Assembly (NCBI RefSeq): GCF_001695625.1
Contig: NZ_MBPN01000057.1
Coordinates: 1 to 32,364, forward strand
Direction of reading: 5' to 3'
DNA: 32,364 bases
DNA from: Pseudomonas defluvii
GTDB taxonomy: Bacteria; Pseudomonadota; Gammaproteobacteria; Pseudomonadales; Pseudomonadaceae
In this document: positions 1 through 7,088 of the stretch, piece by piece
Position numbering within the stretch: position 1 is the first letter of the stretch
Layout: each line of letters begins with the position of its first letter
The notes under the pieces: model-generated
The model's input: the letters and a program-made list of their open reading frames with translations, nothing else
Told to the model about the DNA's origin: nothing
Databases searched by the model: none
Made by a program: the position numbers and the translations under genes

Positions 1-2
1 TG

Positions 3-53
3 TCGTTGTTGACCGTGCTGGGTGTCAGCTTTCAGGCCACAGGCGGTTTGTAA
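3..53 (+). CDS. 3' end of an unidentified gene (partial)
   Basis: A reading frame open from the window edge ends at a TAA at 51-53, immediately before a perfect 12 bp inverted repeat. The visible C-terminus reads SLLTVLGVSFQATGGL, which is hydrophobic and could be the end of a membrane segment. The stop followed directly by a hairpin is the only support for a real gene end. Sixteen residues are too few to name a family. Confidence 0.4.
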   Translation, partial: SLLTVLGVSFQATGGL

Positions 54-85
54 CCGGCCATCGCCGCCGTGCTGGCGATGGCCGG
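54..85. terminator. Perfect 12 bp inverted repeat between convergent genes
   Basis: CCGGCCATCGCC at 54-65 pairs perfectly with GGCGATGGCCGG at 74-85 around an 8-base loop. It lies directly after the TAA of the left-edge gene and 7 bases from the stop of the - strand gene at 93. The position suggests a shared bidirectional terminator. Neither side has a clear T tract, so factor-independent termination is inferred and not certain. Confidence 0.55.
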
Positions 86-92
86 GCAGGGC

Positions 93-737
93 TTACTTCT
101 TGCCCAGCCTGCGCAGTTCGTCGGACTCCACCACGCGAATGCCATCCTGCTCTTCCAGCGCCAGGCGCCACAATGCCCGCGCCAGTTCACAGGCTTCAAT
201 CCCGTGGTACTTGCCCGGCAGCAGTCGTGCCAGCGGCGCTGCCAAGCGCTCAGCGGTGCGTGGTTCGATGCGTTCGCCGAGCAGCAGGGACGGCCGCGCG
301 ATGGTGAGTTGCGGCCAGTCTTGTGCTTTCAGCGCTTCTTCCATTTCCCCTTTTACCCGGTTGTAGAACACCGACGATTTTGGGTCTGCGCCGAGTGCGC
401 TCACCACCAGCAAGTGGCGTGCGCCCATTTCGCGGGCGCGCTTGCTGAAAGCAACAACCATGTCCAGGTCGACCGCGCGGAATGCCGTTTCTGAGCCTGC
501 CTGTTTGATGGTGGTGCCCAGGCAGCAGAAGGCGATATCGACACGGCCGCTGAGTTGGGGCAGAAAAACCGCAGGGTCACCCACCGGGTTCTCTAGATGT
601 GGGTGTTTGGCCAGTGGTCGACGGGTAGGGGCAAGAACGCGGCTGACGGTGGGTTCGCTGAGCAGCCGATCCAGTAAATGTTCACCGGTCAGTCCGGTGG
701 CTCCGGCAAGCAGGATGTGCTGAGGCGTCAAGTACAT
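93..737 (-). CDS. NAD(P)-binding Rossmann protein, TIP30/HTATIP2-like short-chain dehydrogenase relative
   Basis: The protein has 214 residues. The N-terminus carries the nucleotide-binding glycine motif GATGLTG at residues 12-18 after a beta strand (HILLA). Ser113 and a Tyr125-x3-Lys129 pair (FYNRVK) match the catalytic arrangement of atypical short-chain dehydrogenases. The CCLGTTIKQAGS stretch is typical of the small TIP30-like NAD(P)H-binding family. There is no signal peptide, so it should be cytosolic. An AAGGGAGAG ribosome site precedes the ATG at 737. It lies 26 bp downstream of the MORN-C13 gene on the same strand and may be co-transcribed with it. The substrate cannot be told from sequence. 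Family placement is fairly sure and the biological role is unknown. Confidence 0.82.
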   Translation of the reverse strand: MYLTPQHILLAGATGLTGEHLLDRLLSEPTVSRVLAPTRRPLAKHPHLENPVGDPAVFLPQLSGRVDIAFCCLGTTIKQAGSETAFRAVDLDMVVAFSKRAREMGARHLLVVSALGADPKSSVFYNRVKGEMEEALKAQDWPQLTIARPSLLLGERIEPRTAERLAAPLARLLPGKYHGIEACELARALWRLALEEQDGIRVVESDELRRLGKK

Positions 738-763
738 GATGTCTCTCCCTTGATACAGTCAGC

Positions 764-2491
764 TTAGTGGCTCCGGGCGCTCTTTGCTTGTTCAGTTGTT
801 TTTTCGTCACTCTGGAGGGCTTTGCGGGCCTGCTGCTGACGCAAACGCTGCCAGTGCGCAAGGACGCCTTTGGGGGCCCAGATCTGCGGTTCCGAGGCGT
901 CGAAGTCTTCGTTGTGTTCACGCAAGGCTACTTGGGTGCGGGCCAGTTCGAAGGCGTTTTGCAGGTCGTCGGTCTGGTTCAGTGCCTGGGCAAACAGGGC
1001 ATCGCCGAAGTAGGTGAAGTCGGCCTCTTCGGAGCAGCCGAAAGACACTCTGTCCGAGCGCGCGGCGGTCATGATCAGGGTCTTGTCGTCCTTGAGGGAG
1101 TCGATAAAGCCACCTGAGTAACACGCAGAGATGACAACAATTTTGTCTCGCCCTTTCAGGGGCGCAAGCGCTGTGGCCAGTTCGCCGGCCGGCAGGTCTG
1201 CCAGTTGCAGGCGCGGCTGATCGAGCACCAGTTCGTGAGTCTGGCTGCCGTGGCTGGTCAGGTAGATGAATACCAGGTCTTCCGGGCCGGTGCGTTCGGC
1301 GAGGGTGCGCGCGGCACGGGTCAGGTTTTCCCGGGTGGCCATCGTGCGGTCGGTCAAATGATCGCGGTGATTGGCCAGGGTGATTTGGCCAACGGCACCA
1401 AATCGGCTCTTGAGCATGCTGCTGACGTAGTCGGCCTCCCGCAGGAACACGCTCTGTTTGCCGTCGCCGGCCAGGACCAGGCTGTAGAGTTCTACCTCGG
1501 CGGTGGAGCGCGGCACGTTGTCGAGGGCTTGTTCGAGCAGCTTGCCTTGGTTGAGCAGTGCCAGTTCCAGTGGGTCGGACAGTGGTCGCCCCTGATCGTC
1601 ACGAACCCGTTGGCCGTTGATCCAGTGTCCGCTCTCGACCTGGCCGTTTGGCAGGGTCAGCAGGCCTTTGCCTTGATACGTGTCGTTCTCGAAGCCACCC
1701 ACATAAACGCTACCGTCTGCCAGTTGCAGGCGACCGTAACCGGAAAAGTGCCAGTCGCGGAAATCGCCTTTGTAGTGGCTGCCGTCGGTGGCGAACAGCT
1801 CACCTTTACCGCTGAGCGAGCCGTCTTCAAACTGGCCGATCCAGACATCGCCGTCGGCGTTTTCGTAGCGGCCCCGGCCTTCCAGGCGGTTGTCGCGGAA
1901 CTCACCGATGTACTGATCACCATCGACGCTGTTGAAGGTGCCGCTGCCCTCCAGTTGGCCGTTGACGAAACGCCCGCTGAACTGGTTGCCGCTTGCATCG
2001 CTGCGCACCCCTTCGCCGTTGGGTTTGCCATGGGCGAACAGTCCTTGGTACTGACTGCCGTCTTCCAGCTCCAGGTGACCGGCGCCGCTGTACTGGTCGG
2101 CTTTGAACTGGCCTCGATAGGCCTGGCCGGCCTCTTTGAGCGTGCCTTCACCTTCACGACGACCAAGCTTGAAGCCACCTTGGTAGCTACTGTCTGCCGT
2201 CTTCAGTCGGCCCTGGCCATGGAACAGGCCTTGCTCAAACTGGCCAACATAGACTTCGCCGTTGCTGCCGTGCCATTCACCCTGGCCGTGCCATTGGCCG
2301 TTCAGGAAGCCTCCGGCGTACCAGCTGCCATTGGGGTAGTCTATGCGTCCACTGCCCTGCAACAGGCCATTCACCACCTCTCCGCGATAGCGACCACCGT
2401 CGGGCAGGCGGGCATCGGGCGGCGAAAGTGGTTCGCCGTCACCGCAGGCGGTGAGCAGCAGGGTCAGGGCGAGTGGGGCAAGTGGGCGCAT
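764..2491 (-). CDS. Lipoprotein with MORN repeats and a C-terminal C13 (legumain-type) peptidase domain
   Basis: The frame is open to 2635, but the ATG at 2491 is chosen because it starts a lipoprotein signal (RPLAPLALTLLLTAC) with the lipidated Cys at residue 16; the product is then 575 residues. Residues 33-297 hold about eleven 23-residue MORN-type units of the form YxGxFxxGxxxGxGxL. Residues about 335-512 form a cysteine peptidase domain of clan CD. It has the His-Gly of YLTSHGS (His414) and the Cys of ISACYSGGF (Cys457), followed by MTAARSDRVSFGCSE, a pattern typical of peptidase family C13. The lipobox places it in the envelope. MORN repeats often bind lipid or protein surfaces, so a membrane-facing protease is a reasonable inference, but no substrate is known. 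The C-terminal 40 residues are rich in Gln, Lys and Arg. Confidence 0.85.
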   Translation of the reverse strand: MRPLAPLALTLLLTACGDGEPLSPPDARLPDGGRYRGEVVNGLLQGSGRIDYPNGSWYAGGFLNGQWHGQGEWHGSNGEVYVGQFEQGLFHGQGRLKTADSSYQGGFKLGRREGEGTLKEAGQAYRGQFKADQYSGAGHLELEDGSQYQGLFAHGKPNGEGVRSDASGNQFSGRFVNGQLEGSGTFNSVDGDQYIGEFRDNRLEGRGRYENADGDVWIGQFEDGSLSGKGELFATDGSHYKGDFRDWHFSGYGRLQLADGSVYVGGFENDTYQGKGLLTLPNGQVESGHWINGQRVRDDQGRPLSDPLELALLNQGKLLEQALDNVPRSTAEVELYSLVLAGDGKQSVFLREADYVSSMLKSRFGAVGQITLANHRDHLTDRTMATRENLTRAARTLAERTGPEDLVFIYLTSHGSQTHELVLDQPRLQLADLPAGELATALAPLKGRDKIVVISACYSGGFIDSLKDDKTLIMTAARSDRVSFGCSEEADFTYFGDALFAQALNQTDDLQNAFELARTQVALREHNEDFDASEPQIWAPKGVLAHWQRLRQQQARKALQSDEKTTEQAKSARSH

Positions 2492-2535
2492 AACGGGGTC
2501 CGGGTGGGTTAGCCGCCGAGTATGCCGCAGAATGC

Positions 2536-2573
2536 GCCGGTGGAAACAGCCGCGCCGGCGTGTTTCTACCGGC
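2536..2573 (-). terminator. Hairpin just after the MaoC gene stop
   Basis: Bases 2536-2548 (GCCGGTGGAAACA) pair with 2561-2573 (TGTTTCTACCGGC), 13 pairs with one G-U, around a 12-base loop. On the - strand it starts 9 bases after the maoC stop and lies before the ATG of the next - strand gene at 2491. A run of T after the stem is absent. It may end maoC transcripts or stabilise their 3' end. Confidence 0.45.
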
Positions 2574-2582
2574 CATGTTTCG

Positions 2583-3038
2583 TCATACGAAGCAGAGTGA
2601 CAGCGGTTCGGCGATGTACGCAGGTTTTTCTTCACCTTCGATTTCCAGGGTGGCGGTAGCCTTCAGCAACCACTGCCCTGGTTTCTTTTCGGTGGCTTCG
2701 GTGAGATCAACCTTGAGCCTTACCTGGCTGTTGACCTTTACCGGCTGGATAAAGCGGACGCTGTCCAGGCCGTAGTTGACCACCATTTTCAAGCCTTCAG
2801 GCAACACCAGAATGTCCAGCATCAGCGTAGGGATCAGTGACAGGGTCAGAAAGCCGTGAGCAATGGTCGTACCGAATGGCGTTTTTGCTGCCTTCTCGGG
2901 GTCAACGTGGATGAACTGAAAGTCGCCGGTGGCTTCGGCGAACAGGTTGATGCGTTCTTGGTCGATCTTCAGCCATGCGGAACGTCCCAGTTCCTTGCCA
3001 ACATAGTCTTTGAGCGCTGTAACGGGTACATAGGGCAT
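2583..3038 (-). CDS. MaoC-like (R)-specific enoyl-CoA hydratase (PhaJ type)
   Basis: The protein has 151 residues, the usual size for single hotdog-fold MaoC hydratases. The hydratase-2 signature is clear: FAEATGDFQFIHVDPEKA carries the catalytic Asp39 and His44, followed by GTTIAHGFLTLSL with His61. These enzymes hydrate trans-2-enoyl-CoA to (R)-3-hydroxyacyl-CoA. In pseudomonads related PhaJ proteins can feed beta-oxidation intermediates to medium-chain polyhydroxyalkanoate synthesis. From memory, the syntenic P. putida gene has been called phaJ4, which I cannot confirm here. A good AGGAGA ribosome site precedes the ATG. The gene is divergent from lrgA across a 169 bp region containing a 19 bp dyad. 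A generic fatty-acid degradation role is the alternative. Confidence 0.88.
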   Translation of the reverse strand: MPYVPVTALKDYVGKELGRSAWLKIDQERINLFAEATGDFQFIHVDPEKAAKTPFGTTIAHGFLTLSLIPTLMLDILVLPEGLKMVVNYGLDSVRFIQPVKVNSQVRLKVDLTEATEKKPGQWLLKATATLEIEGEEKPAYIAEPLSLCFV

Positions 3039-3120
3039 CGAGACTCTCCTGGTTGTCGTTGGTTTTCTTATGACTACGGTAGGTTCAAGCGTTTAAGATC
3101 AGCACGTCGGAGGGGGCCGG

Positions 3121-3139
3121 TCAAGTCAGCATGACTTGA
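3121..3139. promoter_or_regulatory. 19 bp perfect dyad, candidate operator between maoC and lrgA
   Basis: TCAAGTCA (3121-3128), a 3-base centre GCA, and TGACTTGA (3132-3139) form a perfect inverted repeat. It lies 82 bases upstream of the maoC start and about 45 bases upstream of the TATAAT box that precedes lrgA. The size and odd spacer are typical of a dimeric repressor or activator site, for example of the TetR or GntR type. No regulator gene is adjacent, and I do not recognise the motif. Confidence 0.45.
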
Positions 3140-3175
3140 ACGAATATCTCGGTATAGGCACACCAGTAGGGTGCT

Positions 3176-3181
3176 TATAAT
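3176..3181 (+). promoter_or_regulatory. Candidate -10 box for the lrgAB operon
   Basis: A perfect TATAAT lies 26 bases before the lrgA ATG. The hexamer 17 bases upstream (TATAGG) is a poor -35, so the promoter may depend on an activator, possibly acting at the dyad at 3121-3139. Confidence 0.4.
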
Positions 3182-3207
3182 GGCCGGCGGGCCTGAGGGA
3201 GATTTCT

Positions 3208-3570
3208 ATGCTGTTGCGTGGTTTGACGTGGCTGGTGTTGTTTCAGTTGTTGGGGACAGCGATTAATCACTTGTTCCTGTCGATACTGCCGGGGCCAATT
3301 ATCGGGCTCTTGCTCCTGCTGACGTACCTGATCGTCCGAGGTGAGGTCGGTGCGCCACTGAGCGAAGCCGCCAGCAGCCTGCTGCGCTATCTGCCATTGT
3401 TGCTGGTGCCGCCGGCAGTAGGGGTGATGGTTTATGCCGCCGATATCGCGGCGGATTTCTGGGCGATTGCCGGTGCATTGGTGCTTTCGCTACTCATTTC
3501 CATCGTCTTCGCAGGTGTCTTGATGCAGAAGCTCATCGCCCGTCAGGCGCGAGATGAGGAGCGGCCATGA
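3208..3570 (+). CDS. CidA/LrgA family holin-like membrane protein
   Basis: The product has 120 residues and is almost entirely hydrophobic, with four predicted membrane spans. The short loop LPGPIIGLLLLL near residue 27 matches the conserved PG-x-x-x-G motif of CidA/LrgA. Family members are small inner-membrane proteins. They act with an LrgB partner in control of murein hydrolase activity and, in some bacteria, in export or uptake of small organic acids. A GAGGGAG ribosome site precedes the ATG. The stop codon overlaps the start of the next gene (ATGA), so the two are translationally coupled, as in other lrgAB operons. The name CidA versus LrgA cannot be decided from sequence. Confidence 0.92.
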   Translation: MLLRGLTWLVLFQLLGTAINHLFLSILPGPIIGLLLLLTYLIVRGEVGAPLSEAASSLLRYLPLLLVPPAVGVMVYAADIAADFWAIAGALVLSLLISIVFAGVLMQKLIARQARDEERP

Positions 3571-4283
3571 ACCTGGATTGGCACGGCGCCGTCGAGGCGG
3601 TCATTCATCACCCTTTGTTCGGTATCGGTATCACGCTGGGGGCCTATCAACTGGTGCTTGCCGCCTATGAGAAGACGCGCTGGATCTTTCTGCAGCCCGT
3701 GTTGATGTCGATGCTGGTCGTCATCAGCGTACTGCTGCTGTGTGGCTTGACCTACAGCGAATACCGTAAAAGTACCGAAATTCTCAATATTCTTCTCGGG
3801 CCTGCGACCGTCGCGCTGGCGGTGCCGCTGTACCTGAATCTGCGGCGTATTCGCCAGCTGTTTTGGCCGACGTTTACTACGCTGGTAATCGGAGGCGTGG
3901 TGGCGACTGGCGCCTGCCTGCTGTTGGGGTGGTGGTTTGGCGCCGAGCACATGATTCTGATGACCCTGGCGCCGAAGTCGGTGACCTCGCCGATTGCCAT
4001 GTTGGTGGCCGAGCAGATTGGCGGCGTTGCGCCATTGGCGGCCGTGTTCGTATTGATCACTGGGGTGATTGGGGCCATTTTTGGTCCGGCGCTCTTGTCC
4101 CGTTGTGGTGTTCATAGCCCAGAGGCTCGTGGCATGGCGCTGGGCTTGACGGCACACGCGGTCGGTACTTCAGTGGCGTTGCAGGAAAGTGAGGAGTGCG
4201 GGGCCTTTGCGGCCCTGGCCATGAGCCTGATGGGCGTTGCCACGGCGGTCTTCCTGCCGTTGGCGGTCAGCCTGGTCGCGTGA
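3567..4283 (+). CDS. LrgB family membrane protein
   Basis: The product has 238 residues, the standard length for LrgB/CidB. It has about seven hydrophobic segments and conserved blocks such as LAPKSVTSPIAM, followed by GGVAPLAAVFVLITGVIG and the C-terminal AHAVGTSVALQ region. It is an inner-membrane protein predicted to work with the LrgA product encoded just upstream. The ATG at 3567 overlaps the LrgA stop by 4 bases. Proteins of this family have been linked to cell lysis control in Gram-positives and to glycolate/lactate transport in plastids. Which applies in this organism is open. A LON-domain gene follows 9 bases downstream with its own strong ribosome site. Confidence 0.92.
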   Translation: MNLDWHGAVEAVIHHPLFGIGITLGAYQLVLAAYEKTRWIFLQPVLMSMLVVISVLLLCGLTYSEYRKSTEILNILLGPATVALAVPLYLNLRRIRQLFWPTFTTLVIGGVVATGACLLLGWWFGAEHMILMTLAPKSVTSPIAMLVAEQIGGVAPLAAVFVLITGVIGAIFGPALLSRCGVHSPEARGMALGLTAHAVGTSVALQESEECGAFAALAMSLMGVATAVFLPLAVSLVA

Positions 4284-4292
4284 GGAGTTGCC

Positions 4293-4883
4293 ATGACGTT
4301 ACCGCTGTTTCCGCTGAATACGGTGCTGTTTCCCGGCTGCTATCTGGATCTGCAGATCTTTGAGGCGCGCTACCTGGACATGATTGGCCGTTGCATGAAG
4401 CAGGGCGGTGGTTTCGGTGTGGTCTGTATTCTGGACGGTGCCGAAGTCGGTAGGGCTGCGCAGGGCTATGCCTCGATCGGCTGCGAGGCGCTGATTCGCG
4501 ATTTTCAGCAGCAGGACAACGGCCTGCTCGGTATTCGTGTCGAAGGCACACGACGTTTTCGCGTGACCCAGGCCGAGGTGCAGAAGGATCAGTTGCTGTT
4601 GGCGCAGGTGCAGTGGCTGGCCGAACAGCCGGATCGCCCGTTGCGTGATCAGGACGAAGACCTGCGAGCGTTGCTCGTTGCGTTGGCCGAACATCCGATG
4701 GTCGAGGCGCTGAACATGCCGAGAGCCATTCTCGGGCAGCAGGCGTTGGCGAATCAATTGGCCTACCTGCTGCCGTTTGTCGAGGAAGACAAGCTCGACC
4801 TGCTGGCCATTGATGCGCCCCAACAGCGCCTGGATGCTATCCAGGCACTGCTTGATCGTTTACAGGGTGAGCTGTTCGCCTGA
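4293..4883 (+). CDS. Stand-alone LON substrate-binding (N-terminal) domain protein
   Basis: The product has 196 residues and matches only the N-terminal domain of Lon protease. It opens with LPLFPLNTVLFPGCYLDL and continues with IFEARYLDMIGRCM, both typical of that domain. There is no AAA+ ATPase module and no Ser-Lys protease dyad, so it cannot be a protease itself. It may bind unfolded proteins or act as an adaptor, which is inference. A GAGGAG ribosome site precedes the ATG, 9 bases after lrgB, so it is the third gene of that operon. It ends 4 bases from the stop of the convergent DedA-PAP2 gene with no visible terminator between them. Confidence 0.9.
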   Translation: MTLPLFPLNTVLFPGCYLDLQIFEARYLDMIGRCMKQGGGFGVVCILDGAEVGRAAQGYASIGCEALIRDFQQQDNGLLGIRVEGTRRFRVTQAEVQKDQLLLAQVQWLAEQPDRPLRDQDEDLRALLVALAEHPMVEALNMPRAILGQQALANQLAYLLPFVEEDKLDLLAIDAPQQRLDAIQALLDRLQGELFA

Positions 4884-4887
4884 CCAT

Positions 4888-6204
4888 TCAGTACTGGTAG
4901 CGCGCCAGGGCTTGTGGCAATGCATGCAGGGTAAAAAAGGCGAGCAGTGCCGTACAGGCTGGAAGGATCAGCCACCATGCGCGTCGTGGCAGGGCGTTCA
5001 GTGGTGCGCGGTCCTGAATCAGTGTCAGGCTGCTCGCGCATACAAAACAGGCCAGCAGTGCCCCAGCGAGGATGTCGGTGGGCCAATGTGCGCCCAGGTA
5101 AACGCGTGAGCAGGCGATGGCCAGGGCCGGCAGGCAGCCCAGCATGACCCAGGTCAGACGCATGCGTGGTGGTTGTTCGCGCCCGGCCAGCACCGCAAGC
5201 ACCAGAAAGAACGCAAACGACGCAGAACTATGCCCGCTGGGCATGCTGTAAGTGCCCAAAGGGTCGGTCAGCACGTCCGGGCGGGTGCGGGCGAATAACC
5301 ACTTCAGGGTACCGTTGAGCAGTGCGGTGCCAATCAGGGTGGTCGCGGCAAAAAGGGCGTGTCGCCATTGCCGGGCCAGTAGCAGGAGCGCGGTCAGCAG
5401 GCCTCCTGCGATTAGCTGTGTTCGGAAGTCTCCCAGCCGTGTGACCATGACGGCTATATCATCGATCGCTTGGCTGCGGTTTTCCTGAATGACGGCCATC
5501 AAGCCTTGATCCAACTGTGTCAGGTGCGGCCAGCCGAAAAACAGCGCAATCAGCGCCAACAGGCTCAGCCCGGCCATCAGCCGGGTACCGCGTCGTTGGC
5601 TGCGCAGGCTGCCACTGATGCTCAGTGCAATCAGTACCGCCATGCCACCCGCCACGACACCGGCCTGCGGCCAGAAACCGTCCGGCAATGGCAGGCGCAT
5701 GGCTGCACCCGTCGCCCAGCCCGGCAGCAGGTAGGCGATAGCCCAGCCAGCACCAGAAACCAGGCTGACCATGATAAAGCGCGGAATCGGCATGTCGAAC
5801 ATGCCCGCCACCATCGGCAGCATTGGGCGTAGCGGGCCGATAAAACGCCCGACCAGCAGGCTGGCGATACCATAGCGTTGGAAGTAGGTTTCAGCGCTGC
5901 CGATCCATTGCGGGTGTGTGCGCAGTAATGGCAGGCGCCGGATGTTCTGGTGGAAGTGCCGGCCCAGGGTATAGGAGATGGCATCGCCGAGCAGGCCGCC
6001 CAAATAGCCCAGTAACAGCGTTTCGCCCAGCGACAGGGCGCCGCTGCCTGCCAGTACGGCGATAGCGAACAGCAGCACGGTGCCAGGGACGATGATCCCG
6101 GCAATCGCCAGGCACTCGATACAGGCCACCACAAAAATCGCCAGGCCAAGCCACTGCGGGTGGGTGGTCAGCCAGCCGGTCAGGCTGTCGAGCCATGCGC
6201 CCAT
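4888..6204 (-). CDS. DedA-PAP2 fusion: DedA-type membrane protein joined to a PAP2 phosphatase
   Basis: The product has 438 residues. Residues 1-200 are a DedA/SNARE-associated domain, with the early ECLAIAGIIVPGT segment and the later VGRFIGPLRPMLPMVAGM motif carrying Arg120 and Arg126. Residues about 210-438 are a membrane PAP2 phosphatase with all three catalytic motifs: KWLFARTRP (301-309), PSGH (322-325) and SRVYLGAHWPTD (366-377). PAP2 enzymes of this kind remove phosphate from lipids such as undecaprenyl pyrophosphate or phosphatidate. DedA proteins include flippases for undecaprenyl phosphate. One chain could therefore dephosphorylate and translocate a carrier lipid, an inference. The ATG lies 4 bases after the glycosylase stop, with AAGGA 10 bases before it. 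Confidence 0.92.
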   Translation of the reverse strand: MGAWLDSLTGWLTTHPQWLGLAIFVVACIECLAIAGIIVPGTVLLFAIAVLAGSGALSLGETLLLGYLGGLLGDAISYTLGRHFHQNIRRLPLLRTHPQWIGSAETYFQRYGIASLLVGRFIGPLRPMLPMVAGMFDMPIPRFIMVSLVSGAGWAIAYLLPGWATGAAMRLPLPDGFWPQAGVVAGGMAVLIALSISGSLRSQRRGTRLMAGLSLLALIALFFGWPHLTQLDQGLMAVIQENRSQAIDDIAVMVTRLGDFRTQLIAGGLLTALLLLARQWRHALFAATTLIGTALLNGTLKWLFARTRPDVLTDPLGTYSMPSGHSSASFAFFLVLAVLAGREQPPRMRLTWVMLGCLPALAIACSRVYLGAHWPTDILAGALLACFVCASSLTLIQDRAPLNALPRRAWWLILPACTALLAFFTLHALPQALARYQY

Positions 6205-6208
6205 AGGT

Positions 6209-6898
6209 TCAAATTCCTTGTGTCAGTAAAAAGTAGTCTTGCCCCTCGACCTGCCCTCGGCGCAACGGGTTGCGGGTGCAGTAACGGGCGAATTCGGCAT
6301 CAACGAAACGATACAGCAGATGCTCATCGCGGCCGCGGGGTATGCCCAGGCGAGTGGTCTGAATAATGTGTTTCACAATAATGCTGCAGTCGTCGACAAA
6401 CAGTCGCTCGGGGTCAAAGCGTTGGGCGTCCCACTCGGGCACCTTTAGCCCCAGTGCCTTGCACAGCAGGGTTTGCCCGGCGCAAAGGCGTTCAGGTTGG
6501 CGTGGCTGGCCGCGGGTATCAGGATTGTTCGCTTGCATTTGCGCCAGGCTGTCGGCATCGGAACAGGCGTCTAGCCATGGGTAGCCGGATTTGATCAGCA
6601 CAGCATTACCGGGGCCTTGGGCGCTGAAGTTCAGCGAGTCGCCACCGCGGGCGTAGTACATATAGATGTGTCCACCCTCGAGAAACAGGGCTTTGCGCTT
6701 TTCTGTGTAGCCCAGCGAGGCGTGGCTGCCTTTTTCGGCGCAGTAGTAGGCTTCGGTTTCGATGATGCGCGCCGAGAGCCAGTAGGGACCCTGTCGGTGA
6801 CGGATGACCTTGCCGAGCAAGGCTTTGGCCAGGGTTTGCGCATCACGGTCAAAAAATGTATCGGGCAGTGGCCGGCAAGCGTTCGGCGTAGGCATCAT
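6209..6898 (-). CDS. mpg: DNA-3-methyladenine glycosylase (AAG/MPG family)
   Basis: The product has 229 residues. The AAG-fold signature is visible: ARIIETEAYYCAEKGSHAS near residues 43-61 carries the catalytic Glu of the ETEAY motif. It is followed by a Tyr-rich HIYMYYARGGDSLNFS segment and GPGNAVLIKSGYP. The enzyme excises alkylated purines such as 3-methyladenine to start base excision repair in the cytosol. ATG codons at 6898 and 6895 are both possible starts and no strong ribosome site favours either. An extended -10 box lies about 26 bases upstream. It is the first gene of a two-gene unit with the DedA-PAP2 gene, a pairing without an obvious functional link. Confidence 0.92.
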   Translation of the reverse strand: MMPTPNACRPLPDTFFDRDAQTLAKALLGKVIRHRQGPYWLSARIIETEAYYCAEKGSHASLGYTEKRKALFLEGGHIYMYYARGGDSLNFSAQGPGNAVLIKSGYPWLDACSDADSLAQMQANNPDTRGQPRQPERLCAGQTLLCKALGLKVPEWDAQRFDPERLFVDDCSIIVKHIIQTTRLGIPRGRDEHLLYRFVDAEFARYCTRNPLRRGQVEGQDYFLLTQGI

Positions 6899-6923
6899 CG
6901 ATCATCGTTGGAAGCTGGCGCCG

Positions 6924-6932
6924 ATCATAGCA
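6924..6932 (-). promoter_or_regulatory. Candidate extended -10 for the glycosylase gene
   Basis: On the - strand the sequence reads TGCTATGAT, an extended -10 box, 26 bases before the glycosylase ATG. No convincing -35 is present, which is acceptable for an extended -10 promoter. Confidence 0.35.
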
Positions 6933-7047
6933 ATTTATCGTCCGCAGAGCCGGCGTGTACAAGGGTCGCGCCTATCGTCAGGGCCGTTTTGGGCGGTTGA
7001 TTTCGACCATCCGCCAGCCACTGCTGGGCGTTCACCTGCATGACAGT

Positions 7048-7053
7048 TATAAT
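7048..7053 (+). promoter_or_regulatory. Candidate -10 box for proA and the downstream run
   Basis: A perfect TATAAT lies 35 bases before the proA ATG in the divergent region between mpg and proA. The -35 position holds no good match to TTGACA, so strength is uncertain. Confidence 0.4.
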
Positions 7054-7088
7054 CAGCCGATTTCCCCTTCGCCAAGACACTGAGCCCC

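Noticed and set aside
1205..2512. 435-codon + strand frame opposite the MORN-C13 gene
   Set aside because: The apparent repeat pattern is the complement of the MORN repeats. There is no ribosome site and no recognisable domain.
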